Below, piece by piece: positions 17,427 to 26,590 of a DNA stretch of 64,000 nt. Position numbers and translations under genes: made by a program. The notes beneath the pieces are model-generated. The model was not told the origin of the DNA. It saw only the letters and a list, made by a program, of their open reading frames with translations, and did not search any database. Source of the stretch: Falsiroseomonas frigidaquae (GTDB taxonomy: Bacteria; Pseudomonadota; Alphaproteobacteria; Acetobacterales; Acetobacteraceae); contig NZ_JAAVTX010000010.1 of assembly GCF_012163145.1 (NCBI RefSeq), forward strand, positions 1-64,000, in the 5' to 3' direction. Within the stretch, counting starts at the first letter, position 1, and every line of letters begins with the position of its first letter.

Positions 17427-18899
17427 TCATCCCGCGCAGCAAGACAGCTTCGCGACCTCTTTTGAGAAGCTCAACGCGGCCAGCTTCAGGGCCTCAACCG
17501 TCGTCAGGTACGGGAAGATCGTGTTGGACAGGTCGGCCACAGTCAGCCCGTGCTTCACCGCTAGGACGGCGGTCTGGATGCTGTCCCCGGCTTCCGGCGC
17601 CAGGATGTGCGCGCCCAGGAGGCGCCCGCTGCCCCGCTCCGCCACGAGCTTGACTAGCCCCCGCGTGTCGCGGGCGGCCAGCGCCCGGGGCACTTGGTCG
17701 AGCGACACGATTCTAATCTCGACCTCCAGCCCTGCACGCCGGGCCGCCACCTCGGTCAGGCCGACGCTCGCCATCTGCGGATCGCTGAAGACCACCTCCG
17801 GCATGGCCGTGGCGTCGTAGCGCGGCGCGCCTTCGTTGCCGAGCGCGTTCTCTGCGGCGACCTTGCCGCCGTGGGCGGCCATGTAGACGTACAGGTCCCG
17901 GCCGGTGACATCGCCCGCGGCGTAGACCCCCAGGCGCGTCGTGCGCATCCGGTCGTCGACCTGGACGGCGCCGCGGCCGTCCAGCGCAATGCCAGCATCC
18001 TCCAGACCCATCCCAGATGTGTTCGGGGTCCGGCCCGTGGCCACGAGCACGCGCTCGGCCGAGAGCGTCACGGCGGTACCCTCGGCGTCCCGGGCGACGA
18101 GTTCGACCTCGCCGTCCCCGGCCTGCCGGATGGCCTCGTAGGACATCCCACAGCGGACATCGACGCCTTCGGCGCGGAGATACTCGGTCAGCGCCGCGCT
18201 CACCTCCGGCTCCGCGCCGGGCAGCAGCCGGGACCGGCACACGATGGTCACGCGCACGCCGAAGCGGGCGAACATTTGGCCGAGCTCGACGCCGATGACG
18301 CCGCCGCCGATCACCAGGAGGGAGGCGGGGAGCGCCTCGATCTCCATTGCCGTCGTGCTGGTGAGCCAGGGGACCGTGTCCAGCCCGGGGAGCGCCGGTG
18401 CGGTGGGCGACGTCCCGGTCGCGATGATGACCCTGGCAGACCGGTAGGCCGTCTCCCCGACCATGACGGCGCCGTCCGGAGCGAGACGTGCACGTCCCGG
18501 GACGTAAGTGACATCAGGGTACTGTGGCAGGAGATCGGCGTACTTCGCCTGCCGGAGGCTGCCAACCAACTCGTCCTTCTGCGCGACGAGGGCCTTCCAG
18601 TCCTCTAGCCGCGCCGATGCGGTGATCCCGGCGAAGCGCGAGGCCGCACGCGCCTGGTGCAGCGTCTCCGCCGCCCGGATGAGCGCCTTCGACGGCACGC
18701 AGCCAATGTTGACGCAGGTGCCGCCAATGGTTCCATCGCCAACCAGCGCGACCTTCGCGCCAAGCTCCGAGGCGCGGATCGCCGCGGAGAAGCCTGCCGA
18801 CCCGGTGCCGATCACGACGAGATCCGGCTTGCGCTCGCCACGGCTCGACTTGGCGCTGCAGCAATCAAGTTTGGCGGGCTGCGGTGCGATGAAGTTCAC
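17427..18899 (-). CDS. merA: Mercuric reductase
   Basis: FAD- and NADPH-dependent cytoplasmic enzyme reducing Hg(II) to volatile Hg(0). 490 residues. The redox pair is C62/C67 in GGTCVNIGCVPSK, the FAD site GTGSAGFSAA, the NADPH site IGGGVIGVELG, and the C-terminal mercury-delivering vicinal pair C487-C488 (SCCAG). The separate N-terminal HMA domain of long MerA forms is absent; only a short leader with another vicinal pair (C13-C14, LDCCSAK) precedes the core. GTG 18899 is chosen over upstream candidates because AAAGGAAT precedes it. It is the last gene of the mer operon, 34 bp after merF. Confidence 0.95.
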   Translation of the reverse strand: MNFIAPQPAKLDCCSAKSSRGERKPDLVVIGTGSAGFSAAIRASELGAKVALVGDGTIGGTCVNIGCVPSKALIRAAETLHQARAASRFAGITASARLEDWKALVAQKDELVGSLRQAKYADLLPQYPDVTYVPGRARLAPDGAVMVGETAYRSARVIIATGTSPTAPALPGLDTVPWLTSTTAMEIEALPASLLVIGGGVIGVELGQMFARFGVRVTIVCRSRLLPGAEPEVSAALTEYLRAEGVDVRCGMSYEAIRQAGDGEVELVARDAEGTAVTLSAERVLVATGRTPNTSGMGLEDAGIALDGRGAVQVDDRMRTTRLGVYAAGDVTGRDLYVYMAAHGGKVAAENALGNEGAPRYDATAMPEVVFSDPQMASVGLTEVAARRAGLEVEIRIVSLDQVPRALAARDTRGLVKLVAERGSGRLLGAHILAPEAGDSIQTAVLAVKHGLTVADLSNTIFPYLTTVEALKLAALSFSKEVAKLSCCAG

Positions 18900-18933
18900 G
18901 GTGATTCCTTTGTTTGTTGCTTGCGCCGGAAGC

Positions 18934-19140
18934 CTAGGCGGAGCGCCGACGTCGATAGGCCGCATAGGCGACGATCCCGAGGAACAGGATCATTGCCGGG
19001 ATCAGGACGTAGTCGAGGTAGCCAAGCACGGCAGAGAGGCCGACAGCGCCGGGCAGGACGGCCAGGACCGGCGTGAAGCAGCACAGCGCGGTCACCACGA
19101 AGCCGACGATGCCGGTGGCCATGAGCCTGCGGTTTTCCAT
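18934..19140 (-). CDS. merF: Mercury transporter MerF
   Basis: 68-residue, two-helix inner-membrane protein that brings Hg(II) into the cytoplasm for MerA. TALCCFTPVLAVLPGAVGLS, with vicinal C20-C21 in helix 1, and LGYLDYVLIPAM in helix 2 match MerF. The C-terminus YAAYRRRRSA ends before the second vicinal pair found in classical MerF, so this version carries only one mercury-binding pair. It lies between a small unknown gene and merA. Confidence 0.9.
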   Translation of the reverse strand: MENRRLMATGIVGFVVTALCCFTPVLAVLPGAVGLSAVLGYLDYVLIPAMILFLGIVAYAAYRRRRSA

Positions 19141-19141
19141 G

Positions 19142-19327
19142 TCAGCGGTCCTCGCCTGCGCGCCCAGCGGAACTGCCGGGGTCGAGCACCGCAGCCGCGG
19201 CGGCAGTAGGCGCCAAATGGGCGACGAAGCCCGCCGGAGGGCAGCAGAGGCCGCCCAGGATTACGGCGACAGCGCCGAGGGCGAACAGGCCCGCGGAGAC
19301 GGCGGCCAGGGAGAGGGCGAGCCTCAT
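19142..19327 (-). CDS. Small exported or membrane protein with CCPP motif in the mer operon
   Basis: 61 residues. A hydrophobic N-terminal helix (LALSLAAVSAGLFALGAVAVILGG) runs into a vicinal pair C28-C29 (GLCCPPAGF) and an Ala-rich second hydrophobic stretch. The ATG overlaps the merB stop (ATGA) and the gene ends just before merF, so it is translationally coupled inside the mer operon. The helix-CC layout recalls MerT/MerF/MerE transporters, but no named family is recognised. A mercury-handling role is inferred from context and the vicinal thiols. Confidence 0.65.
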   Translation of the reverse strand: MRLALSLAAVSAGLFALGAVAVILGGLCCPPAGFVAHLAPTAAAAAVLDPGSSAGRAGEDR

Positions 19328-20106
19328 GCCCTGTCCTCCTCGGGCCGAGAAGCGAGCATCGGCACGAACAGGCCCTTGCCGACTTGCAGCGCCGCTTCCA
19401 ACGAGAGCCGGAACCCGGCGCCACCCGGGTCAACCCGCTGGCGCCACGCCGTGAGGTGCTCGTCCGAGCAGAGGAACACCTTCACGGTGCAGCCCGAGGT
19501 CGCGCCGCACCCGTCGGCGTACCGGATCCCCGTCCACGCAACGGCAGTGGCAGGCGTCGCCGAGGCAAGCGCGCGGCCCTTGTCGCGCGTCGTGATCCCG
19601 ATGGGCATACCGCACTCAGGGCAGGAGGACTCGATGGCCTTATTGCAGCCGAGCATGGCCCCCATGCCGAGGGCATCAATGGCGCAAAGGGCATGCACCG
19701 CAGCCAGCCCATCCAGTCGGACGCGATGGCCGGTCTCCCGCGCGCTGAAGGGGTAAGCTGCCGTCACGGCTGTGCCGCGCTCGTCGAGGACCACGAGGTC
19801 CCGCCGCTGCAGCTCGCGCAGCACTTCGACGACTGCGGGTTCATCCAGGCCGGTCCCGGCGGCCAGCCGCGCCGCGTCTGACGCCGCGCCAGAGCGGGCG
19901 AAGCCGCGCAGGACCGCCTGCCAGATCCGATCCTCGGTCGCATTAAGGCCCGACCACTTCTCTGCCCGCCGCGCCACGACCATGCTGGCGGCGAGCGCCT
20001 CGCGCGCCGTCGGGTCGGTGACGGGCGACCAGTCCGGCATCGGCACACCAGGGCGCAACGCGAAGGACTCGCCGACGGCGCCGAACGTCCGTTTGATTGT
20101 ATCCAT
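19324..20106 (-). CDS. merB: Organomercurial lyase
   Basis: Cytoplasmic enzyme that protonolytically cleaves C-Hg bonds of organomercurials, giving broad-spectrum resistance. 260 residues. An N-terminal winged-helix part (about 50-120) is followed by the catalytic core with C141 and D144 (HALCAIDALG) and a second Cys at 206 (ATSGCTVKVFLCS), corresponding to the C96/D99/C159 set of E. coli MerB. Between them an extra CPEC pair (C162, C165) is present. Longer than the classical 212-residue enzyme by an N-terminal extension. ATG 20106 is preferred over an upstream extension that would overlap merP. Confidence 0.92.
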   Translation of the reverse strand: MDTIKRTFGAVGESFALRPGVPMPDWSPVTDPTAREALAASMVVARRAEKWSGLNATEDRIWQAVLRGFARSGAASDAARLAAGTGLDEPAVVEVLRELQRRDLVVLDERGTAVTAAYPFSARETGHRVRLDGLAAVHALCAIDALGMGAMLGCNKAIESSCPECGMPIGITTRDKGRALASATPATAVAWTGIRYADGCGATSGCTVKVFLCSDEHLTAWRQRVDPGGAGFRLSLEAALQVGKGLFVPMLASRPEEDRA

Positions 20107-20134
20107 GGAACCTCGGTCGGCGCTGTGGGCTGCC

Positions 20135-20428
20135 CTATTGCACCGCCCGCGACGGAAACCCGGCGCCTGTCGTCGCCCGTACCAGGGCCGCGATGTCCGT
20201 TCGGGCAGCATCGAAGGTCACAGTCGCGGTGACCGTTCCGTTGCCCTCGGAGAGCGCCACCCGGCTGACGCCGGGCACGCGGGCGAGGGTGCGCCTCACC
20301 ATGGGCGCGCAGGTGATGCAGGAGACATTCTGCACCTCGAGGGTAGCCGTCTGTTCGGCGGCGAGGGCTGTGGTGCCGGTGGCCAGGACGAGACCCAAAG
20401 CGGCGGAGAGGCGGGCGATCGGCTTCAT
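20135..20428 (-). CDS. merP: Periplasmic mercury-binding protein MerP
   Basis: 97 residues: a cleavable signal peptide (to about LAA at residue 24) and one HMA domain with NVSCITC (C37, C40), which captures Hg(II) in the periplasm and passes it to MerT. The ATG at 20428 gives a normal signal peptide. It lies 23 bp after merT and 28 bp before merB. Confidence 0.92.
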   Translation of the reverse strand: MKPIARLSAALGLVLATGTTALAAEQTATLEVQNVSCITCAPMVRRTLARVPGVSRVALSEGNGTVTATVTFDAARTDIAALVRATTGAGFPSRAVQ

Positions 20429-20451
20429 GTCGGGCTTTCTTTCGGGTACGG

Positions 20452-20868
20452 CTACAGGAGGATCGACGCGGCGTAGGGGAAAGCGAGGGCCGCCGCGACG
20501 AGGGCGGCCGCGCTCCAGAGGGCGACCTTTGCGATCCGGTCGGAGGCCGGTCGCGCGCAGTACGATCCCTCGGCGCAGGCCGCGGCCTTGGGCTTGCGGT
20601 AGACCGCGTAGAACCCGCCCGCGAGGCAGGCCAGGGTGACGGCAACGAAGACCGGCTGGTAGGGCGCCAGGACCGTTAGATTGCTGATCCAGGCACCGCT
20701 GACGCCCACGAGGAACAGGCCGAGGGGCAGGAGGCAGCAACTCGATGCGCCGAGGGCGGCGAGCAGCCCCGCAGTGGCCAGCAACGCCTTGGACGAGCCA
20801 CCTCCATCCGCCGCCCGCTCGACCGCTTCTCCCGGAGCAAGGACACTTCGTTCCGCTTGGTCGCTCAT
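20452..20868 (-). CDS. merT: Mercuric transport protein MerT
   Basis: 138-residue inner-membrane Hg(II) importer. Helix 1 has the vicinal pair C44-C45 (GASSCCLLPLGLFLVGVSG). A second pair sits in the cytoplasmic loop (KPKAAACAEGSYC, C98 and C104). A third helix ends the protein. The N-terminal 25 residues are hydrophilic. ATG 20868 is used; an alternative ATG eight codons upstream is possible. First gene of the mer operon, directly behind the putative MerR operator. Confidence 0.92.
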   Translation of the reverse strand: MSDQAERSVLAPGEAVERAADGGGSSKALLATAGLLAALGASSCCLLPLGLFLVGVSGAWISNLTVLAPYQPVFVAVTLACLAGGFYAVYRKPKAAACAEGSYCARPASDRIAKVALWSAAALVAAALAFPYAASILL

Positions 20869-20899
20869 CGCCACTTGGCCCTTCGCCGTCATCTGGGCC

Positions 20900-20930
20900 A
20901 AGATGAGATCTGTAGTAACTATAGGTTCAA
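20900..20930 (-). promoter_or_regulatory. Putative merT promoter with MerR operator
   Basis: Reading toward merT: -35 TTGAAC (20930-20925), a 19-base spacer, and a weak -10 CATCTT (20905-20900). The over-long spacer is the signature of MerR-activated promoters. Inside it lies the dyad CTATAGT-T-ACTACAG (20924-20910), with one mismatch between arms. The site sits between the divergent merT and merR starts, so MerR could both repress itself and switch on the mer operon. Confidence 0.65.
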
Positions 20931-20959
20931 GGGGGAATTTACGCCCTCTGGAGATGACG

Positions 20960-21388
20960 ATGGACCGTAGCCAGCAGGGCATTTCGATCGGCGACCTCTC
21001 CATGCGGACAGAGGTCAACATTGAAACCATCCGGTACTACGAGAAGATCGGCCTGCTGCCCGTCCCGGGGCGGACTGAGGGGCGGCACCGGGTGTACGGG
21101 TCTGCACACGTCGCGCGGCTCACTTTTGTGCGCAGGAGCCGCGAGGTGGGCTTCAGCCTCGACGAGGTCCGCAGCCTCCTGAAGCTCGTCTACGGCGGCC
21201 ACAGCTCGTGCTCGGACGTGCAGGCCGTGACCCTCGACCACTTGCATGAAGTGCGGAAGAAGATCGCCGACCTGCAGCGGCTGGAGCGGACCCTCAGCGA
21301 GGTCGCGTCACGCTGCCAGGGCGGGTCGGTCCCGGACTGCCCCATCATCGAGGCACTGTACGCGCCCGCACACGGCGCCGAGGCATGA
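20960..21388 (+). CDS. merR: MerR, mercury-responsive transcriptional regulator
   Basis: 142 residues. N-terminal winged helix-turn-helix (ISIGDLSMRTEVNIETIRYYE), a coiled-coil dimer helix and the three mercury-ligand cysteines C84 (HSSCSD), C119 and C127 (SRCQGGSVPDCPII), spaced as in Tn501 MerR. It bends the over-spaced merT promoter on binding Hg(II). ATG 20960 is preferred over 20954 because GGAG sits at a proper distance. Divergent from merT; followed by a flavoprotein gene. Confidence 0.93.
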   Translation: MDRSQQGISIGDLSMRTEVNIETIRYYEKIGLLPVPGRTEGRHRVYGSAHVARLTFVRRSREVGFSLDEVRSLLKLVYGGHSSCSDVQAVTLDHLHEVRKKIADLQRLERTLSEVASRCQGGSVPDCPIIEALYAPAHGAEA

Positions 21389-21496
21389 CCGCTCCTGTTG
21401 ATCTCGGGAAAGTGCTTTGAAGCTGAAGTTGCTACACGTCCCACGGTTTGCCTGGGTGTTCGCGTGCGCCGCACCCTCACGCGGGAGGAGAGGCCC

Positions 21497-22843
21497 ATGC
21501 TTGACACCTACGACCTCGTTGTCCTCGGCTCCGGGACTGCCGCCCAGGTCGCGAGCAGCCGCGCGCGGGCCGCGGACTGGACGGTCGCCGTGGTCGATCA
21601 CCGGCCGTTCGGCGGCACCTGCGCGCTGCGCGGCTGCGACCCCAAGAAGATGCTGGTCAGCGGGGAGGAGGCCGTGGACGCCGTCCGGCGGATGCGCGGC
21701 CACGGCGTCGAGGGCGACGTGCGGATCGCCTGGCCCGACCTCATGGCCTTCAAGCGCAGTTTCACCGGCCCGGTGCCGGGAAAGCAGGAGCAGCGCTACC
21801 GCGAGCAAGGCATCGATGCCTTCCACGGCCTCGCCCGGTTCACCGGCCCCGACACGGTCACCGTGGACGGGCGGGAGCTCAAGGCGCGCCACGTCCTCAT
21901 CGCGACCGGCGCTCGCCCCGTGACGCTCAGCATCACCGGCGAGGAGCACGTCGCCACCAGCGACGATTTCCTTGAGCTTGAAGCCTTACCTGCGCGCGTC
22001 GTCTTCATTGGGGGCGGCTACATCGCCGCCGAGTTCTCCCACCTCGCCGCGCGCGCCGGGGCCAAGGCAACCGTCCTCCAGCGCGGCGCCCGGATGCTGC
22101 CGGGCTTCGACCCGGATCTCGTTGGCTGGTTGATGGAGAGGTTCGACGATCTCGGCATCGATGTGCGCACGAGCACCACGGTGCAGCGGGTCGAGGCGAC
22201 AGATCGAGGATACTTGGTGCACGCCGTCGCCGGTGGCCGGGAGCAGACCGTGGCGGCCAACCTGATCGTGCATTCAGCGGGCCGTGTCCCTGACCTCGAA
22301 GCGCTCGACCTGGTCGCGGGCGGGATCGTGCTGGAGGGCGGGCGACTGAAGCTCAACGAATTCCTCCAGAGCGTGTCGAACCCCCGAGTCTACGCGGCCG
22401 GCGACGCGGCGGGCAGCGGGCCACCGCTCACACCCGTGTCGAGCCATGACGCCAAGGTGGCCGCGGCGAACCTGATCAAGGGAAACCACGCCAAGCCCGA
22501 TTATCGCGGCGTTCCTAGCGTGGCCTTTACCGTCCCGCCGATCACGACTGTGGGGCTGGGCGAGGCGGAGGCGCGGGAGCGCGGACTGAAGTTTCGAGTC
22601 AAGTCGGAAAAGGTGCCGCAATGGTTCACGGCCCGACGGCTTGCCGAGCGCATCTACGGCTTTAAAACGCTCGTGGAGGAGGACACTGGGCACATCCTGG
22701 GCGCCCACCTCGTGGGCCCCCACGCGGACGAGGTGATCAACCTCTTCGGGCTGGCGATCCGGCACGGCCTGACGGCCGCGGATTTGAAAGAGACAATGTT
22801 CGCCTATCCAACCGGCGCCTCGGACATCGGCTACATGATTTAA
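21497..22843 (+). CDS. MerA/glutathione-reductase-like FAD disulfide oxidoreductase
   Basis: 448 residues of the class I pyridine-nucleotide disulfide oxidoreductase family. FAD site GSGTAAQVASS, redox pair C42/C47 in GGTCALRGCDPKKM, NAD(P) site IGGGYIAAEFSHLA, and the second FAD motif VYAAGDAAGSG. The C-terminal active-site block reads YPTGASDIGYM, where glutathione and mercuric reductases usually have HPT/His, so the catalytic base appears replaced. No C-terminal vicinal cysteines are present, so it is not a mercuric reductase. ATG 21497 follows GGGAGGAGAGG, 108 bp after merR on the same strand. Substrate unknown; likely a low-molecular-weight disulfide or quinone. Confidence 0.85.
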   Translation: MLDTYDLVVLGSGTAAQVASSRARAADWTVAVVDHRPFGGTCALRGCDPKKMLVSGEEAVDAVRRMRGHGVEGDVRIAWPDLMAFKRSFTGPVPGKQEQRYREQGIDAFHGLARFTGPDTVTVDGRELKARHVLIATGARPVTLSITGEEHVATSDDFLELEALPARVVFIGGGYIAAEFSHLAARAGAKATVLQRGARMLPGFDPDLVGWLMERFDDLGIDVRTSTTVQRVEATDRGYLVHAVAGGREQTVAANLIVHSAGRVPDLEALDLVAGGIVLEGGRLKLNEFLQSVSNPRVYAAGDAAGSGPPLTPVSSHDAKVAAANLIKGNHAKPDYRGVPSVAFTVPPITTVGLGEAEARERGLKFRVKSEKVPQWFTARRLAERIYGFKTLVEEDTGHILGAHLVGPHADEVINLFGLAIRHGLTAADLKETMFAYPTGASDIGYMI

Positions 22844-23129
22844 GCGCGTCCCGACACCGGTGATCGCAGGCCGAGGCAACGTGCGAACCGTCCGCTCCCC
22901 GCCCTTTCGCGACCATCAACAAAGGCAGATCCGCAGCGCCATAACCCGGGCCGTAGCGCGACGCGAGTTTGTAGTGCTGTCCTGGTGCTGCCTGGGGTGG
23001 GATAGATCTGCGTACACCACAGTCTAAGCCCATTGCTCGCCACGCTAACTGAAGAAGCAGCCATCGCTGCCGCTGCAATTATCGATGGTAATCGGGATGC
23101 TCAGAACCGGGTAATCCGGCCCCACCCGC

Positions 23130-23792
23130 TCAAGCAATGCGACGTTCCTTCAGCAGAATCCATACCCCGCCGAAATTCAGTAGGCAGCCGACGACAACAG
23201 CCACATGCCAGATGACGTGGTTCCACGGGAGTTCGGGGCGACGATAGAAAAGGATCCCCGCAGTGTAGGCCACGGCACTACCAAACAGAAATACCAGCGA
23301 GGCCGGCGAGAGCAGATGAAAGATCGTGCGGCCGTAGAGCAGCACTGGCGCCCATCCTTGCACCATGTAAAGCGCGTAAGTGATGCTATAGAACCACTCC
23401 CGTCTGCCTCCCGCGGCCGCCGCGACCTCGCCGCCGATACCCAAGGCTGCAGCCCCCCACACCAACGCCAGCATCCACCCTGCTTGCCGCGGCGGCAGCT
23501 TGAAGGGCGCGAGCGGTGACCATCCCGCCGCAATGATCAAGAAAATCGCACCATGATCGAGGGCGGCAAAAATCCGCCGGAGGCCCCCCTGCGGTGTTAA
23601 GTGAAATAGGATTGAGGCGAGATAAAGCGTCAGCCACGCTGCAACAAAAATCACAACCGCCCAGCGCTCCGCCCACCTGACGCCGCTCCCAGCGCTGGCG
23701 CCGGCGCGGACGAGGCGCGTGCCTAATCCGGCGGCTATGAGCAGCCCGGCGGCGTGAACGGCCGCGGCTGCAACATCCTCGGCTGTCGGCAC
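23130..23792 (-). CDS. Hemolysin III (PAQR/YqfA-like) family membrane protein
   Basis: 220 residues, seven predicted membrane helices. Family marks: LASILFHLTP near helix 2, LDHGAIFLIIAAGW in helix 3, and the C-terminal PWNHVIWHVAVV with the zinc-binding His residues. PAQR/HlyIII proteins carry an intramembrane zinc site and are probably hydrolases or membrane-homeostasis factors; the haemolysin name is historical. It stands alone between the mercury region and the copA gene. Confidence 0.85.
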   Translation of the reverse strand: MPTAEDVAAAAVHAAGLLIAAGLGTRLVRAGASAGSGVRWAERWAVVIFVAAWLTLYLASILFHLTPQGGLRRIFAALDHGAIFLIIAAGWSPLAPFKLPPRQAGWMLALVWGAAALGIGGEVAAAAGGRREWFYSITYALYMVQGWAPVLLYGRTIFHLLSPASLVFLFGSAVAYTAGILFYRRPELPWNHVIWHVAVVVGCLLNFGGVWILLKERRIA

Positions 23793-23884
23793 GGCTCACC
23801 TTCCATGTCAGCGGCTTGGCCAGTAAAAAACATTTCGTGGGCGCGGTGTCGACAAAGCCAACCGCTTTTGAACACGACTTGCCT

Positions 23885-23905
23885 CGTCATGCCTCAGGGA
23901 TGACG
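23885..23905. promoter_or_regulatory. Dyad upstream of copA (24080)
   Basis: In the 287-bp gap before copA a perfect six-base inverted repeat, CGTCAT (23885-23890) and ATGACG (23900-23905), is separated by nine bases. It lies about 175 bp upstream of the start. It may be an operator or part of a short hairpin. No -10 box is obvious and no regulator is adjacent; only weak support. Confidence 0.25.
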
Positions 23906-24079
23906 GTGCGTGTACGCATCAGGTGCGGCTAATCGTCGAAGAGTGGCCTCCGCCGCCCGAGCTTGGACGCTGGAGGCCTGCGGGCCGGCAGCGCGCATCT
24001 CCTGCGCCTGGTCTGCGTTGTTGGTGAAGAATGCGTCAAGAGGGCCGTCCATTTCGGGCTCAAGGGAGGCCAGTAATCA

Positions 24080-26566
24080 ATGAAGCGTCCGCACAATACC
24101 CAGGCATCCCACGACCACTCCTACCATGTCCCTCAAGGCATCACCCCGGCGCATGGCCAAGCGGAGACGCAGGCCCGCGCGATCGGCGCGCATGGCCAGA
24201 CTGACCCGCGCGCCCACCAGCACGGTCCCGGGGCCGCGCACCACGCCGACCCACTCGCGCCCGACGCCGCAGTGCTGGTTGAAGATCCAGTCTGCCACAT
24301 GCGGGTGAACCCGCACGAGACGCCGCATCGCACCGAGCACAAGGGGCGGACCTTCTACTTCTGCACCGCGCGCTGCAGGGAGAAGTTCGTCGCGGAGCCG
24401 GTGCGCTTCCTCTCACCCAAGGAGCGCGAGGCGCCGCCGGTGCCCGAAGGGTCGATCTACACCTGCCCCATGCACCCCGAAGTGCGCCAGGTCGGCCCTG
24501 GCGCCTGCCCGATCTGCGGCATGGCCCTCGAGCCCGAAGTGGTCACGGCAGAGGAGGCCGAAAACCCCGAGCTGCGCGACTTCACCCGTCGCTTCTGGGT
24601 TGGCTTGGCGCTGACCCTACCGGTGCTAGCCCTAGAAATGGGCGGGCACCTCCTTGGGCTTGACCATCTGATCGAGCGCCGCACTTCTAACTGGCTCCAG
24701 TTCGCCTTCGCGACACCGGTGGTCCTCTGGGCGGGGTGGCCCTTCTTCGTTCGTGGCTGGCGGTCCGTCGTCAACCGCAACCTCAACATGTTTACCTTGA
24801 TCGCGATGGGGGTAGGCGCGGCCTTCCTCTTCAGCCTTATCGCGACGTTGGCGCCCAGCGTCTTCCCGGCAGCCTTTCGCGGCTCGGACGGATCGGTCGC
24901 GGTCTACTTCGAGGCGGCGGCGGTGATCGTCGTCCTCGTGTTGCTCGGCCAGGTGCTCGAGTTGCGCGCGCGCGAGCGCACCTCGGGGGCGATCCGAGCC
25001 CTGCTCAACCTCGCCCCTGCGACGGCGCGGCGGCTCCGCGAGGACGGCTCCGACGAAGAGGTGCCCCTGGCGGAGGTGCGGGTCAGCGACCGCCTGCGCG
25101 TGCGCCCCGGCGACAAGGTGCCGCTCGATGGCGAGGTCCTCGAGGGCCGCAGCAACGTGGACGAGAGCATGGTCACGGGCGAGCCGATGCCGGTGACGAA
25201 GGAGCCTGGTACGCGGGTGATCGGCGGCACCCTTAACGGCCAGGGGTCCTTCATCCTGCGTGCAGATGCGGTCGGGCGCGACACCATGCTCTCGCGCATT
25301 GTCGAGATGGTGGCCCGCGCGCAGCGGTCGCGCGCGCCAATCCAGCGGCTGGTCGATCTCGTCGCGGCCTGGTTCGTCCCGGCCGCAATCGGCGTCGCCG
25401 TCCTCGCCTTCATTGCATGGTCCGTCTGGGGCCCGGACCCGCGAATGGCCTACGCCATGGTGGCGGCCGTGACGGTGCTGATCATTGCCTGCCCCTGCGC
25501 CCTTGGCCTCGCCACGCCGATGTCGATCATGGTGGGCGTGGGCCGCGGCGCCCAAGCCGGCGTACTGGTCAAGGATGCCAAGGCGCTGGAGCGGCTGGAG
25601 AAGATCGACACGCTGGTGGTGGACAAGACTGGCACCCTGACTGAGGGGCGGCCGAGCGTGACCGCAATCCGTCCTGCTCCTGGCTTCGCCGAAGAAGAGC
25701 TGCTCCGCTTCGCCGCTGCGCTGGAGCGCCCGAGCCAGCATCCACTCGCCGAGGCGGTGGTCCGAGCCGCGGAGGAACGCGGCTTGGCGCCCCTACCCGA
25801 GGTGCACGGCTTCGACGCTCCGACCGGGCGCGGCGTCACCGGGGAAGTGGAGGGGCGGCGCATAGCCCTCGGCAATGCCCGCCTCATGGCCGATCTTGGC
25901 GTGGATCCCGGACCACTAGCCGAAGCCGCAGAGGCACTGCGGCGCGAGGGAGCAACCGCTTTCTTCGCGGCCGTGGATGGCAGGCCGGCCGGCGTCCTCG
26001 GCATCGCTGACCCGATCAAAGCAACAACCCTGGAAGCCATCCACACGCTCCGGGGCGAGGGGGTTCGGGTGGTGATGCTGACAGGCGACAATCGCACCAC
26101 CGCTGAGGCGGTGGCGCGCTCCCTCGGCATCGACGAGGTCGTGGCCGAGGTGCTGCCGGAGGACAAGGCCGCGGCTGTCGAGCGACTGCAGCGCGAGGGC
26201 CGCATTGTGGCCATGGCCGGCGATGGAGTGAACGACGCCCCGGCACTCGCCGCGGCCGACGTCGGCATTGCGATGGGCACGGGCACCGATGTCGCAATCG
26301 AGAGCGCCGGTGTGACGCTGCTCCGCGGTGACCTGACCGGCATTGTCCGGGCGCGGCGGCTCTCGCGCGCCACGATGCGTAACATCCGCCAAAACCTCTT
26401 TCTCGCCTTCGTCTACAACGGCGTGAGCATTCCGGTGGCAGCGGGGTTACTCTACCCGTTCTTTGGCATTCTGCTCTCGCCGGTGATCGCCGCGGCGGCG
26501 ATGGCGCTCTCTTCGGTCAGCGTCGTCGCCAACGCGCTCAGGCTACGCGCGGTGCGGATTGGATGA
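24080..26566 (+). CDS. copA: Copper-translocating P1B-type ATPase with YHS domain
   Basis: 828-residue Cu(I)-exporting ATPase. Order: a His-rich N-terminus (ten His in the first 60 residues), a YHS domain ([21 protein letters not shown], about 66-110), a heavy-metal-binding domain YTCPMHPEV with CPICGMAL (about 127-155), then the pump. CPC is C471/C473, the phosphorylated residue D515 in DKTGTLTEG, with SQHP, TGDN and GDGVNDAP. The last helices ([28 protein letters not shown]) carry the Asn and Met-Ser-Ser of the Cu(I) class. GMTCxxC domains are absent, unlike the second CopA at 49907. ATG 24080 follows GGGAGG. Confidence 0.93.
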   Translation: MKRPHNTQASHDHSYHVPQGITPAHGQAETQARAIGAHGQTDPRAHQHGPGAAHHADPLAPDAAVLVEDPVCHMRVNPHETPHRTEHKGRTFYFCTARCREKFVAEPVRFLSPKEREAPPVPEGSIYTCPMHPEVRQVGPGACPICGMALEPEVVTAEEAENPELRDFTRRFWVGLALTLPVLALEMGGHLLGLDHLIERRTSNWLQFAFATPVVLWAGWPFFVRGWRSVVNRNLNMFTLIAMGVGAAFLFSLIATLAPSVFPAAFRGSDGSVAVYFEAAAVIVVLVLLGQVLELRARERTSGAIRALLNLAPATARRLREDGSDEEVPLAEVRVSDRLRVRPGDKVPLDGEVLEGRSNVDESMVTGEPMPVTKEPGTRVIGGTLNGQGSFILRADAVGRDTMLSRIVEMVARAQRSRAPIQRLVDLVAAWFVPAAIGVAVLAFIAWSVWGPDPRMAYAMVAAVTVLIIACPCALGLATPMSIMVGVGRGAQAGVLVKDAKALERLEKIDTLVVDKTGTLTEGRPSVTAIRPAPGFAEEELLRFAAALERPSQHPLAEAVVRAAEERGLAPLPEVHGFDAPTGRGVTGEVEGRRIALGNARLMADLGVDPGPLAEAAEALRREGATAFFAAVDGRPAGVLGIADPIKATTLEAIHTLRGEGVRVVMLTGDNRTTAEAVARSLGIDEVVAEVLPEDKAAAVERLQREGRIVAMAGDGVNDAPALAAADVGIAMGTGTDVAIESAGVTLLRGDLTGIVRARRLSRATMRNIRQNLFLAFVYNGVSIPVAAGLLYPFFGILLSPVIAAAAMALSSVSVVANALRLRAVRIG

Positions 26567-26590
26567 GGCGACCGCCCGGCCCCGTTCGAG

